Positions 49,056 to 60,353 of a stretch of 64,000 nucleotides of DNA are shown here, one piece after another. The stretch is taken from assembly GCF_042100115.1 (NCBI RefSeq), contig NC_091275.1, positions 1,798,001-1,862,000 on the forward strand, written 5' to 3'. The first letter of the stretch is position 1. Each line of letters begins with the position of its first letter. Below the pieces are notes generated by a model. That model saw only the letters and a list, made by a program, of their open reading frames with translations. It searched no databases and was not told the DNA's origin. A program made the translations under genes and the position numbers. The DNA comes from Alternaria dauci (lineage: Eukaryota > Ascomycota > Dothideomycetes > Pleosporales > Pleosporaceae).

Positions 49056-49902
49056 GGCGGTATCAGCAATCAGATTGCGGTGAGAAGGGCCTAGCCTGGA
49101 CAGGACTCGAGTGATGGGAAATTTGAATGGCAACCCCCCCGGATCCAGTGCATGAAGAAGCGGTGCACTAGCGGACACGTCAACGGCAGGCGGGTCTTTT
49201 TCATGCTTCTAGCGGGTGGGGCGGAGTGAAGCTGGAGCGTCATGCAGCGCGCGCCGAGTGGGAGCAACTGTGGCGCTCCGGCAAAGGTGTGGCGTCGATA
49301 ATGGCTTGGCGTGCTCTTGCGAGAGTGAAAGTACCACGGATGCAGGTGAGAGTGTTGGCCCATGTCCCCGCCCTGCCCGTCGTGTGCAGCCATGATGCAA
49401 CTGCCCGTCTGCCTGTGCCTTTTCTTATCCCCCCTCTCTCTCTCGAACGCCGTCCATGCTCGCGGCGGCCGCCTAGTCGCCGTTTCCCCTATTGTGTCCA
49501 TGCACTCAGGGTGGTAGCTGCTCACAGGCAAGTGGGCCCTTGATTGTGCGCAGGGGCCGCTTCCGTTACCGGATGCGGGCAAGCCCCATGGCTGCGCTCT
49601 TCAAAATAATCTGCCTGATCGAGGCCTGCTCCCTTTCTCCCCCATCAAGTCAACAACAGAGACCAAAGACGCACCCCATCAACTCAATCCTCTCTCAACC
49701 TTCCCCGGGCTCGTAGCTACCCACTCCACACCCCCCTCGTCAACAGTTCCACCAACAGGCGGTTCGACAATCCCATCAACCACTCAATCACCCACTACTG
49801 TTCAAGGTTACCTTTACCGGTCTACCAGGACTCCAAGTTTCGTCAACTTTCTACACGTTCGATCTCCACTCGTGTTCGTCAACCACCCAAACTTCAGCAA
49901 TC
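49056..49902. other. Divergent promoter region
   Basis: 847 bases between the TAH18 and RRM-protein start codons. From about 49610 to 49902 the sequence is C/T/A-rich and G-poor, typical of the 5' leader of a highly expressed gene. No gene is supported. Confidence 0.45.
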
Positions 49903-51209
49903 ATGTCCGCACCTGTCGACAGTATCACCGCCCAGATGGCCACCACCTCCCTCACCGACAACGCCGCTCCCGCCGCCACCACCAACACTGCGGAGAGCAC
50001 TGGCGCTCAACAAACCACCGCAGCCGACGACGAGGCTGTGCGTGCGAGCGCCGCCGAGGGCAGGCGACTTTACATTGGAAACCTCGCGTACGCGACCACC
50101 GAGGGGGAGTTGAAGGAGTTCTTCAAGGACTACCTGGTGTCAGTGCTCCCTGTTTTCTCCGCATGACGCAACAGGGTCAAGCTAACACGTTGTACAGCGA
50201 GTCCACGACCATCCCCACCAACCCGCGCACCTCGCGTCCCGTCGGCTATGCCTTTGTTGCCCTCTCGACCCCGTCCGAGGCCGAGCGTGCTATTGCCGAG
50301 CTCAACGGCAAGGCCATCCTCGACCGCAAGGTCTCCATTCAGCTTGCCCGCACTCCCGAGGCCCACGCTGAGGGCGCCGGCAGCGGAGCCGAGGGCAACA
50401 CCGGCGAGGCCCGTCGCCGTACTTCTACCCGTGGACGTGGTCGCGGTCGTGGCCGTGGCGGCCGTGCTGGACGCGGTGGACGTGCTGTAAGTACCTTTGC
50501 ACGCTACAAACCTGTCTACGCAAGCTAATCAAGTTGTGCAACAAGGCCGATGCGGAAGGTGCCGAGCAGGTCGAGCTCTCCAACGAGGCTCCTGCCGACT
50601 CCACCCCTACAAATGTACCCGGCCAAGTTGCTCCCCTAACCGAAACTACCAACGAAGCGCTTACCGCGAAGAAGGGTGCCGACAAGTCCGCTCCCCAGGG
50701 ACCCCGTGAGCGCAAGCAGCGTGGTCCTCCCGAGGATGGCGTTCCCTCAAAGACAAAGGTCATGGTTGCGAACCTGCCGTACGACCTGAAGGAGGATAGG
50801 GCAAGTTCACACACTCCCTCCTTACAGCGTGTGCTAACTAGTCAACCAGCTTCTGGAGATCTTCAAGGACTACTCCCCCACCCAGGCTAAGATCGCCCTC
50901 CGCCCCATCCCCCGCTTCATGGTCAAGAAGCTCCAAGCCCGCGGTGAGCCCCGCAAGGGCCGTGGCTTCGGTTTCGTTACCCTCGGCTCTGAGGAGCTCC
51001 AGCAAAAGGCTTGCTCCGAGATGAACGGCAAGGAGATCGAGGGCCGTGAGATCGCCGTTAAGGTCGCGATCGACTCCCCCGGTAAGGAGGATGACGCTCC
51101 CGACGCGCCCGCCGACGGCGAGGCTCCCCTCACAGAGACCGCTGCCACCAACGAGACTTCCGACAAGGCCGTCGAGAACCCTCCCGCCACTTCCACTCCC
51201 GCTGCCTAG
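49903..51209 (+). CDS. RNA-binding protein with two RRMs and an RGG-like linker
   Basis: Exons 49903-50138, 50198-50486, 50546-50800 and 50850-51209 give 379 residues. The third intron is GC-AG (gcaagt donor), needed to join YDLKEDR to LLEIFKDYSP in frame. RRM1 (about 54-130) has RNP2 RLYIGNLAY and RNP1-like PVGYAFVAL. An Arg/Gly-rich linker (TRGRGRGRGRGGRAGRGG, about 155-175) follows. RRM2 (about 225-320) has KVMVANLPY and KGRGFGFVTL. The C-terminus is acidic and Pro/Ala/Thr-rich. Codon bias towards C-ending codons suggests high expression. RGG segments often bind RNA and are Arg-methylated. I cannot name the ortholog; a role in mRNP or pre-mRNA handling is inference. Confidence 0.87.
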
Positions 51210-52143
51210 GTAGCGGCTGCTGCTTAGGCGCGTTTCGTCCTCAGCGAATTGCGTCAGACATTGCATTGCGCAGTGGATTTGTGTATCGATGTTTCTGGCC
51301 TATTGACATCTACCATTTACCTTGATAGAAAGATATGGGCAAGCGCCTTTAGCATCTTAGTGCGTTTCGAGTTATCGGGTTATGTCCGCAAAAGTGCGAA
51401 TTCGGAGTCTATCAGGTGTCTCATGGTGGACTATTTCGGGTTCTTTACGGTTACGGAAAACTTATGTTAGCTGATACGAGAGATGAGATATCACATGAAT
51501 GAACAAACAAACAACCCCACCGTCTACACGACGGCTGACGAATATTTTTGCCTGGCTATGCTGTGTTCAATGACAAGCTCTCTCAGCATCCCCGCTCACG
51601 AACGCTTGACGGTTCCACAGCCGGGTTAAGATGGACCCATGTGTTGTGTATCCCCAGAGATGGGACTTATGATCGTTTGGAGCTGTACAGCATTAGTGAT
51701 AGTATCCACTAACTCGTCTTCTACTGTGTAGATGATCCTACTGGGGTCATAGGTCACGTATGGAATGTTGGACGGCTTAAACAGAAACGTGATAATGCAA
51801 TGAAACTACGGCTGGCCCAAGGATTTTTGTTCTTGAAGAAAACACATAAATGCTGTCCAACTTTAGCGTGAAAAGAAATTTGAAGAACATGGTCTGTTGT
51901 TGCGCTCATATTTATATTGTCATAGGTACAGACACTCGGTCACTTCAGGCAGTTACCAACCCAAAATAATGTATGAGTATGAAACTCTTGTAGTCGTACA
52001 AGAAACCTTGCTATTTACACTGCACTCCATCTTATTCATACTTGTACCTACGACACTTCCCTGCCAACATCGACATCGAAGATCAATAGCAGACGTGATC
52101 ACTGGTACAGTCTAGATCAAAGACCCTCCGTAGCCTTTGCCAC
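51210..52143. other. Convergent intergenic region
   Basis: 934 bases between the RRM gene and the 3' end of the GH17 gene. AT-richer than the genes. No gene is supported. Confidence 0.45.
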
Positions 52144-54370
52144 TTACATCACAATCCACTCAAAGAGACTTTTGATTCCTCGTCGTCTGTTCGCCACTCT
52201 GCCATCCGCCGCAGCCGTCAGCGTAGGGGAAGTGAACTCAGAAAGTGTAGCGCCAAATGGACCGGACGGTACTCTAAATGTGGGGGTGGAATAGGGAGAC
52301 GCTGGTGTCGTGGTAGCCACTGAAACTAATGTTGTTGAGTTTGAAGTAGGCAGTTGTGTAAATCGGGCTTCGCGACGTTTACATTGCGCCTTTTTCGATG
52401 ATGCTAACGCGAGGGTTAAAATGAATCAAAGTGTCAACTCAGCTACGCAACTTACTAGGTAATGGAGTAACAGCGCTTGCTGAATACGAAACAGTACCTG
52501 CTGGCGCCTGGATGCTGGAGAGCAAAGAAAATTCGATAGTCGGAGAGGTTGGCCGCAGGAGCCCTTTCGACGGCTCGGGCGCCTTCGAGTCGCTAGTCGA
52601 AGTAGCAATCGCAGGTACACCGCTGTATGTTGGGGGAATACTACACTCGCCATCTGCTCCAGCGGGCCCAGCATCAACAGGTACAGGATGACCATTGCGG
52701 TCGATATCGGCCACTGTAACACACCAAGCTGTTCCGATGGGTATCTGAGACGGCTTCGCTGCTGATTGTGCTGTGATATACGGGTATCCTTGAAAGGTTG
52801 GAGGTGCGGCACATTCTCCATCTAGCCCTGCAGGTCCGGCAGCAACAGCGATAGGTTTGCTATTTCGGTCCATATCGGCGACTGTGATGCACCATTTGAC
52901 ATCTAGGGGTAGTTCTTTTGGAGCAGATATTGCTGTAGTCTTGGCAAAGACAACGGTGGTTGCTGTGGTATTGACAGTGACCGTTTTAGGACCTGTCGCC
53001 AGTTGCATCTGTGCTGTAAAAGTGTTAGTTTTGACGGATTGCGCTCGAGGATATATCTTACCAAGTGAAGCGACATCATATTTGAGAGAAGTTGGTTGAT
53101 TGACACTCGCTAAAGTAGTGATCGATGCCTGTGCTGTTACTATCGTAGTACTAGTCATAGTCACTATGAGAGTGGTCAACGATTTGTCGCCAGATAGAGC
53201 TAGTGACGGTAAGACAGGCTCTGGAGTGACTGTAGTCGTCCTCGTTACCGTGATATGCGTGGTACTTGGTCCGGTCGGCTGTGATGCAGACGACGATATC
53301 ACGGCCGGCGCGCTTGGAGTGGCTGGTGGACCAGGGACAGGTGTGTTTGGGGGCGTCGACCCAACAGGTTGAGATGATGATTGCGAGATAGCTGGTGCTC
53401 CAACAGGGAGCTTGGCCTGTGGGTTGACGCAACTCAAATTCTTGATCCTTGACTGTCGATTGTCGGTATCAATGATACTCCAATCAGCCTTCTGTTCTGG
53501 TGTCGTGTCTTTGAGTAACTCGAAGTAGAATGTGGTGTATCTACCAAATACAGCACAGCCAACTTCGGTCCAGAACTTTTGGGCTTCGTCTACACCCGCA
53601 ACTGCAGCGCCGTGTTGTTCGGTATCAACAGAGGGCCAGCCCATCTCAGCAATTCATACAGGTCGGTTACCTGCGCGCTGCTTGACTTGCTCGAGAGAAC
53701 CCTGGAAGCTTGTGCTTGCTGATTCGATGCTGTCTTTGTTCCAGTATGGATATGCAGTCATGCCAATAAAGTCAGCGTTATCCACCACTGCATACTTGGC
53801 TGTATCGACGTGGCCAATTGGCTTGCCCTTCATATACTGTGCGAATGACGAGGCAGCGATGTCTTTCTTGACTTGAGCGATTGTCTGTCCTACAACGGCC
53901 GCGGTGACGCCTATCTCGCCTGCCCCCTCTGCACGATATACGTCTTCACTGCCGATAGAGAGTCCAATAACTAGATCAGAAAGAGCTTGGCCATGCTTCT
54001 TGAATCCTTTCTCAAGTGCAGCCATTTCATTCTTGACGTTCTCGTCCGGCGAGCCGCCTTTCTGCCCGGGCGTGATCCAGAATCCTAAGAGCAGGTTGGT
54101 TTTGGAGTCGACTGCGGCATCAAAAGCTTTAGTGGGCTCGTCGAGAGTGCCTGCTGCTTTGCAAGTGAACAAGCGCGCGCTATCGAAGGGTATGTCGGTG
54201 GTAAGATTCCTGGCCAGGAGGAAGCCGTCAAGAAAGTCTGCCTTCTTTTTGGCGTTGGCTTCCACGCCCCAGAAAGCGCCATAATTAAAGCCTGTATAGA
54301 TCTTGCTCGCAGCCTGCGCGAGACATGAAGATGATAGGAAGCAGAAGCAGAAGAAGAAAAAGTGCTTCAT
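52144..54370 (-). pseudogene. GH17 glucan endo-1,3-beta-glucosidase (EglC-like), interrupted by one in-frame TGA
   Basis: The frame from 54370 (signal peptide LSSSCLAQA, then SKIYTGFNYGAFWG) reads to a TGA at 53654-53656 after NRPV. The same frame continues directly as IAEMGWPSVDTE for about 400 more codons. GH17 enzymes have Trp at this place (RPVWIAE), so TGG appears changed to TGA, three codons before the nucleophile Glu. Other GH17 parts are intact (GLSIGSEDVYR with the acid Glu). Downstream are a Ser/Thr/Pro-rich linker and two copies of a small Cys-containing module (WCITVADMDRNSKPI and WCVTVADIDRNGHPV). A probable last exon is 52144-52319 after a 136-base intron starting at 52455; that part is less certain. 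Such proteins remodel cell-wall beta-1,3-glucan. A sequencing error or real stop readthrough are alternatives to loss of function. Confidence 0.7.
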
Positions 54371-55208
54371 TCCGAAATCTGGGTTAGGAGATTAGGAGAA
54401 CAGGAGGATATGGTGAGAACTATGACCTGAAAAGGAGATTGTAGCAGACTCCATGTAACAAGCCTAGCTTGGATTTCAATAGCCGTCATGTCTGCAGATA
54501 GTAATGTGATGGGTTATTGACTGTGACAGAAGACTCGACGCCTTGACATAAGTAAGGTTGCAGCAAAAATTCCATGCCTTTATGAAAGTGAATGAGGATG
54601 GGCCTGTCCACCTCTGCATACTGACATGAATGCATGTTGCGCATTTTTGTTTTTTGGAAGCGATGCAGGTGGGGAATTTGGCATCTCGAGGCAGTTCCAG
54701 GACATGTTGGCTTTGGGGTATTTTATCACGTGTAAACAAGATTCAGAATGGCCTGCCCGGGCCGTTGTTGCAGAGCCTGGGTTTTGATGGATCTGCAGTG
54801 GCCGCCGGGCTGTGGTGGGGAAGACGGTGTCGCATCATCACGTCGCAGCTCATTGGTCAGCCATGTACGGTAGACCAGTGAGAAGTTTTGTGCAACAATT
54901 CAATTTTCTAAGAACGCCGAATGCTAAAACCTATATATCTCAGCCATTTCGCGACCAAATCAAGTAACTTCTAGCTTAGTAGGATAAGATCAATTCGCTG
55001 TACAGGATAAGCTGTTTGAAGTCTCGCTTAGCGCTGCGATAGTAGAAAGAAAGAGTGATTACATTCTGTATGGTTGCACAAATGCTCTTACTAGTCGACC
55101 GTAGCCATGGGCTCGGAAAAGCCTCCGCCTCCCCGCGTCCTCCGAGCTCGCGCGTTTAAATTATTAGGATGAGCAACCCACTACGGACAGCGCAGCCATT
55201 CCGCCACA
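54371..55208. other. Divergent promoter region
   Basis: 838 bases between the start codons of the GH17 gene (minus) and ILV3 (plus). No gene is supported. Confidence 0.45.
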
Positions 55209-57061
55209 ATGTCTCTCGCACGTCTCGGAGGCGCTCTCGCGCGCGCAAGGTGCTCGCCGCGGCCGCAATGGCAGGCAGCGTAAGTATCTGGCAGTGAAAC
55301 GGAGAACCAAGTCTAATTGTTTGCAGACGTGCGCTTTCCAGTTCCGCCGCCCGCACCGCCAAAGCCGACAATGAGCTCAATTCGGTCAGCAAGCACATTA
55401 CCCAGCCCAAGTCACAGGGTGCCTCGCAGGCTATGCTGTACGCCACGGGAATGAGCGAAACAGACATGAACAAGGCCCAGGTGGGCATCTCGTCGGTCTG
55501 GTACTCGGGCAACCCGTGCAACATGCACCTCATGGACCTGAACCACAAGGTCAAGGAGGGCGTCGAGAGGGCAGGCCTGCTAGGAATGCAGTTCAACACC
55601 ATTGGTGTCAGTGATGGCATTTCCATGGGCACAAAGGGCATGCGCTACTCACTGCAGTCGCGTGAGATCATCGCCGACTCAATCGAGACAGTCATGGGCG
55701 GCCAGTGGTACGATGCCAACATCTCCATTCCTGGCTGCGACAAGAACATGCCTGGCGTCATCATGGCCATGGGCCGTGTCAACAGGCCTTCCCTCATGGT
55801 GTATGGCGGTACCATTCAGCCCGGCTGCGCCAAGACCCTCGACAACCAGCAGATCGATATTGTTTCCGCTTTCCAAGCATACGGCCAATTCATCACCGGC
55901 GAAATCACCGAAGACCAGCGTTTCGACATTATTCGACATGCCTGCAACGGCCAGGGTGCTTGCGGAGGAATGTACACTGCGAATACAATGGCTACTGCGA
56001 TTGAGACAATGGGCATGTCACTGCCTGGCTCTTCATCCAATCCGGCAAACTCCAAGGCGAAGATGCTCGAGTGCTTGGCAGCAGGTGGTGCTATCAAGAA
56101 CCTGCTCAAGGAGGACATCCGGCCAAGCGACATTCTCACTCGTGAAGCGTTTGAGAACGCCATGGTTGTCATCAGCATCACTGGTGGTTCGACCAATGCT
56201 GTTCTTCACTTGATCGCCATTGCAGACTCTGTTGGCCTCAAACTCACCATTGATGACTTCCAGAGCGTCAGCAACCGCATTCCGCTATTGGCAGACCTGA
56301 AGCCGTCCGGCAAGTATGTCATGGCCGATATCCACGACATCGGTGGCACGCCTTCGCTCCTCAAGTTCCTGCTCAAGGAAGGCCTCCTCGACGGTAGCCA
56401 GATGACTGTGACTGGCAAAACGCTCAAGGAAAACTTGGAAAACGTTAGAGATTTCCCCGCCGAGCAGAAGATTATCCGACCTCTCAGCGAGCCTCTAAAG
56501 TCTACTGGTCATTTGCAAATTCTGAGGGGATCGCTTGCACCGGGCGGCTGTGTCGGCAAGATCACTGGTAAGGAGGGCACCATATTCACTGGTAAAGCCA
56601 AGTGTTACGATGCCGAGGACGACTTCATCTCTGCTCTCGAGCGTGGTGAGATTAAGAAGGGCGAGAAGACGGTCGTTGTTATCCGGTACGAAGGCCCCAA
56701 GGGCGGTCCCGGTATGCCCGAGATGTTGAAGCCCAGCTCTGCAATCATGGGCGCCGGTCTCGGCAAGGATGTCGCGCTCATCACAGATGGCCGCTTTAGT
56801 GGCGGTAGTCACGGCTTCTTGATCGGTCACATCGTGCCTGAGGCGCAGGAAGGTGGACCCATCGGCTTGGTCCAGGACGGTGATGAGATCACCATCGACT
56901 CCGAGTCCAACGAGCTCAACATTGCGGTTAGCGAGCAAGAACTAGCAGAGAGGAGGAAGAAGTGGACTGCGCCCGCACTGAAGTACCAGAAGGGCACGCT
57001 TTTCAAGTACGCGCGGTTCGTCAAGGACGCTAGCCAAGGCTGTGTCACCGACTCCGAGTGA
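55209..57061 (+). CDS. ILV3: Dihydroxyacid dehydratase, mitochondrial
   Basis: Exons 55209-55279 and 55327-57061 join across a 47-base intron (gtaagt donor), giving 601 residues. The N-terminus ([13 protein letters not shown]...) is Arg/Ala/Ser-rich, a mitochondrial targeting peptide. The IlvD/Edd family signatures are complete: [12 protein letters not shown] with a cluster-ligand Cys, [19 protein letters not shown] with another, [13 protein letters not shown], and the C-terminal [18 protein letters not shown]. The enzyme dehydrates 2,3-dihydroxy acids to 2-keto acids, the third step of valine and isoleucine synthesis, using an Fe-S cluster. A second possible donor (gtgctc at 55250) would shorten the targeting peptide without changing the frame. 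Confidence 0.96.
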
Positions 57062-59030
57062 TCTCTGCGTTGTTACGTCGTTATGTTTGCTTCTGTATGT
57101 ATATTCTGATACTACACTGGGGGGTGGAAAAGTTTCGTTTGGAGTTCAGGCAAACGATACTTGTACATTTGACTCAATATAACTATTTGACATTCAGTGA
57201 CTTCTCTAACTGTTCTAGTCCAACCAGTCTGACATCGCTGCGACGTCACGAGCCTGATTGTCCAGCTGCCTTGACACTATTCACGATGCGTGGAGAAAAT
57301 AGTTGGTGCCCAAAGCGATCAAGATGGTTGTACTGTACGGAAAGTTGATGTACACGTCGGAACAGCTAACGATTGGTCCTGACAAGGCTGTCAAGACCCT
57401 GGAGCGTATGGAGCTAGATTGATGTGCGAACCAAAGAAGAAGCAAGGGCAAAGCTCCGAGATGAAAAGCAATAAGATATTACGGGAAAATCTTCCGCTGG
57501 TTATCCGCACATCTTACCGCCAATCCCTTCTTTCATCTGGTGTTGCGTACGCGGTGTAGATTGAGTTCCGCAACGCCATCTTGGTGAGTATTGGGAAACT
57601 TTGGGGAAGTAGCTGAGGGGTAGCACGTGAAAGCACTGACCACCTTGCGGTAGGAGACCGCGCCTGAGGTGTTTCATCACATAGCTACATCTGCAGCATT
57701 GAAGCTTCGACTTTACCATGGCAACCTCCGCAACTCTAAAGACATGTAAGGGGTTCACGCAGATCATCTGGATGGCGATGCGGGGCGAGCACTATGACCT
57801 GTATGCGCAGCTCCCGGCAGCAAAGCTTCCGGACAGCATAGCTCATTGCACCCCTGACCCAGTGTTTTGGAGTGTATGCTAGATGGTCAGATCATCGTAG
57901 TGTAAAGCAAGGTATTTGCATTGCTTGAGTCTAGATAGCTAGATCAACCATCACACAGGCTGCACTCGAGAGAAAAGAGCGATATCTTGCCGGCAACAAG
58001 AAGGAGTGACGCGAAGCACATCAGTACTCTGCTTGCACAACATGGGAATGCGTTCGCATCGCAGGCCGGAAAACCGCAAAGTAGCATATCGGCGAACTGG
58101 ATTGTGCTCCATCATGGCATGTGGCATAGCGGCCCGCGCTAGATACACATTAGTGAGGCAGATCTCCCCTATTTCGTTAGCAGCGTACATCACGAAGTAC
58201 GAGTCGAGTTGGGCCCTCGTCGCGCTAGACAGAGACTGCCGATGATGTTGAAGCATTTTTCCGAGCACACAAGATCGACACCCTGGGTGCACATCTCCCG
58301 AGAGACGTAGATCGTCAGGGGGCAGCCTTGCAGTGCAGACGGGAGGCATGTCAAGGAATCAAGTATTGCAAGACGTGAAACAGCAAGCCTCACGATGCTG
58401 TACACGCAACCTCGCTCGCAGGGACGAATTCCTGTCCCAACATCAAGTCCCCTACCAAAGCTAACAGGCACATTGACATCTGTGGCGTAACACAACTTGC
58501 TCGAGCCTCCCAAGCAGCGATCAAGAAGCTCGACGATGGGGATCCACCTATAGACTTGCGCTAAAGACGAGACCATAGATCCCCTTTACCCTAGTATTCG
58601 TGGATCATACTCCGGAACAGCAAATCTTACTTGCCAGGACTACCAATAAGCTTTCATAGTGCCCGAAGTGTTAGAGCCTCACTGGAAACGGCAACATTGG
58701 CTAACAGGTGTACGAACATCAACAATGCGTGCAGCATGACATGACTAGGCAAGCTGTAGTCCCGTCGTTCTCACCATGGTATAGCCTGATGTAGTGACTA
58801 CTGCAGCGTGCCTGACGCTCTAGCGTACAGTAGATTGTCGATCGATCAGACAAACTCAATCGGCATATCAAATTGGCGAGCGTCTGAATAGACATATAAG
58901 CCACCCTTTAGACCACCAAACAGGCATTATCCAACTCATCACATTCATTTTCGTTCATTACCAACCACTCACTCCATCTTAGAGTTCTAATAATCGTCCA
59001 TCCTCGTCGACTATCAACAAACCCATCAAA
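57062..59030. other. Intergenic region
   Basis: 1,969 bases with no supported gene. Several 80-130-codon minus-strand frames exist (about 57501-58576) but show no motif or consistent splicing. The last 140 bases are the promoter and leader of the secreted repeat protein. Confidence 0.4.
58893..58900 (+). promoter_or_regulatory. TATA box of the secreted repeat protein gene
   Basis: The sequence catataag lies 131-138 bases before the ATG at 59031, followed by a C/A-rich leader. Position and sequence fit a TATA element with about 100 bases of leader. Confidence 0.5.
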
Positions 59031-59933
59031 ATGCGTTCCACCATCGCCGTATCCGTCTTTGCGCTCTCCGCCTCGGTTCTTGCAGCCCCTACTCCCCAGC
59101 CTGCCGGTCTCACCAACCTCGTTGATGGTCTTACCAGCACTGTCGGCTCTATCACCAACCCCAGCGTTGGCAGCAACAACCAGGTCGCTGGCAACGGCAA
59201 CGGAAACTCTGTTGGCAATGCCAATGTTAACAACAACGAGATCGGTACCGGCAACGCTGCTGTTAACGGCAACAACTTGAATGTCAAGCTCCTCGGTGGC
59301 ATCCTAGGAACCCCTAAGCGTGGTCTTCTTGACACGGTCAATGGCCTCCCGGTTGTCGGATCCATCGCCGGTGGCCTTACGGGCAGCAGCAAGGGTGGTC
59401 TGCTCAATGGCGTCACAGCCGGCAGTACCACCGGCTCTCTCACTAAGGGCCTTCCTGTCGCTGGCAGCCTCGTCGGCCGTGGTCTTACCGACAGCCTTGA
59501 CCTCAGCAAGCTGAGCCAGATCCAGCTTCTCTCTCTCCTCGGCCAGGTCACTGGCGCTCTCAATACCAACGCTGCCACTTCCAGCGTCACTGGAACGACC
59601 AAGCCCGTCACTGATGTCGCCAAGCCTGTCACTGGAGCCGTCAAGCCCGTCACTGGTGTCGCTGGAGGTCTCGTCAGCACTGGCGACCTCTTGAAGCGCC
59701 AAGGTAACCTCCTTAGTGGTGTCACCGGCACCGTCAATGGTGTAGTTGGCACTGTTTCCAACACTGCTGGAGGTGCCGTTGGAGGACTCAAGCCCGTCAC
59801 TGGAGCCGTCAAGCCCGTCACTGGTGTCGCTGGAGGTCTCGTCAGCACTGGCGACCTTTTGAAGGGCCAGGATAACCTCATCGGAGGTGTCACAGGCACT
59901 GTCAACGTTGCTCCTGTGATCAAGTCAGTCTAG
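59031..59933 (+). CDS. Secreted Gly/Val/Thr-rich protein with internal repeats
   Basis: A single exon of 300 residues. A signal peptide (STIAVSVFALSASVLAAP) is followed by an Asn/Gly-rich part (NQVAGNGNGNSVGNANVNNN, about 50-80) and a Val/Gly/Leu/Thr-rich part. No cysteines are seen. A segment of KPVTG units plus GVAGGLVSTGDLL occurs twice (about 195-222 and 253-278). Lys-Arg pairs (TPKRGLL, LLKRQGN) are possible Kex2 sites; the second is lost in the later copy (KGQ). The architecture resembles fungal cell-wall or surface-associated proteins, or Kex2-processed repeat peptides, but I recognise no family. The neighbouring TATA box and biased codon use suggest strong expression. Confidence 0.8.
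   Translation: MRSTIAVSVFALSASVLAAPTPQPAGLTNLVDGLTSTVGSITNPSVGSNNQVAGNGNGNSVGNANVNNNEIGTGNAAVNGNNLNVKLLGGILGTPKRGLLDTVNGLPVVGSIAGGLTGSSKGGLLNGVTAGSTTGSLTKGLPVAGSLVGRGLTDSLDLSKLSQIQLLSLLGQVTGALNTNAATSSVTGTTKPVTDVAKPVTGAVKPVTGVAGGLVSTGDLLKRQGNLLSGVTGTVNGVVGTVSNTAGGAVGGLKPVTGAVKPVTGVAGGLVSTGDLLKGQDNLIGGVTGTVNVAPVIKSV
59621..59696 (+). repeat. Coding direct repeat, copy 1
   Basis: 76 bases nearly identical to 59789-59864 (three or so differences), in frame within the secreted repeat protein gene. Such high nucleotide identity indicates a recent duplication or ongoing gene conversion. Confidence 0.9.
59789..59864 (+). repeat. Coding direct repeat, copy 2
   Basis: The second copy of the 76-base repeat, 168 bases downstream of copy 1. 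It differs at a few positions and is followed by ggg where copy 1 has cgc, replacing Arg with Gly in the dibasic pair. Confidence 0.9.
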
Positions 59934-60353
59934 CCTAGATCACTGGGTAGCAGTTGCGTACTTTGGCCACACCTGCTGACAGCTTGTAGCTTCAGGTAAA
60001 AATTTAGCAATAATAAGTAGTCGATATACCTGTAACGAACTTTTCCCTTCCACGACGCTTGATGACTGGTATTGGTCTGACGGATTTACATACACACTTT
60101 AGTAGTAGTACGAATGCACTATTTTCATGCTTGTAATACCTGTTCAATCATCAGAATCGTTATATTCTGCACTGTGATAAGAATCAGTACTGTCTGGTGA
60201 AGTTTTCGAGGTCTTTGCAACATACAAAAACCTTTTAAAACAAGAGGATGCCACGTTTGATTGGGTGAAATACCAGCTACCTCATTTCCTTCCCACCCTG
60301 TTCTTCCTCCAGTCACGAGATGACTCTCTCGCCCTTCATAGGCCATCAAAGAG
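59934..60353. other. Convergent intergenic region
   Basis: 420 bases between facing 3' ends of the secreted repeat protein and the kinase gene. Nothing coding is seen. Confidence 0.5.

Noticed and set aside
53654..53656. Selenocysteine reading of the TGA
   Set aside because: Fungi of this group are not known to use selenocysteine, and the family has Trp, not Cys, at this place.
53631..53680. An intron that would remove the TGA of the GH17 gene
   Set aside because: The only nearby gt...ag pair is 26 bases, too short, out of frame, and would delete part of the catalytic motif.
57501..58576. Minus-strand frames of 88-132 codons downstream of ILV3
   Set aside because: They overlap in different frames, show no motif, and lack consistent introns.
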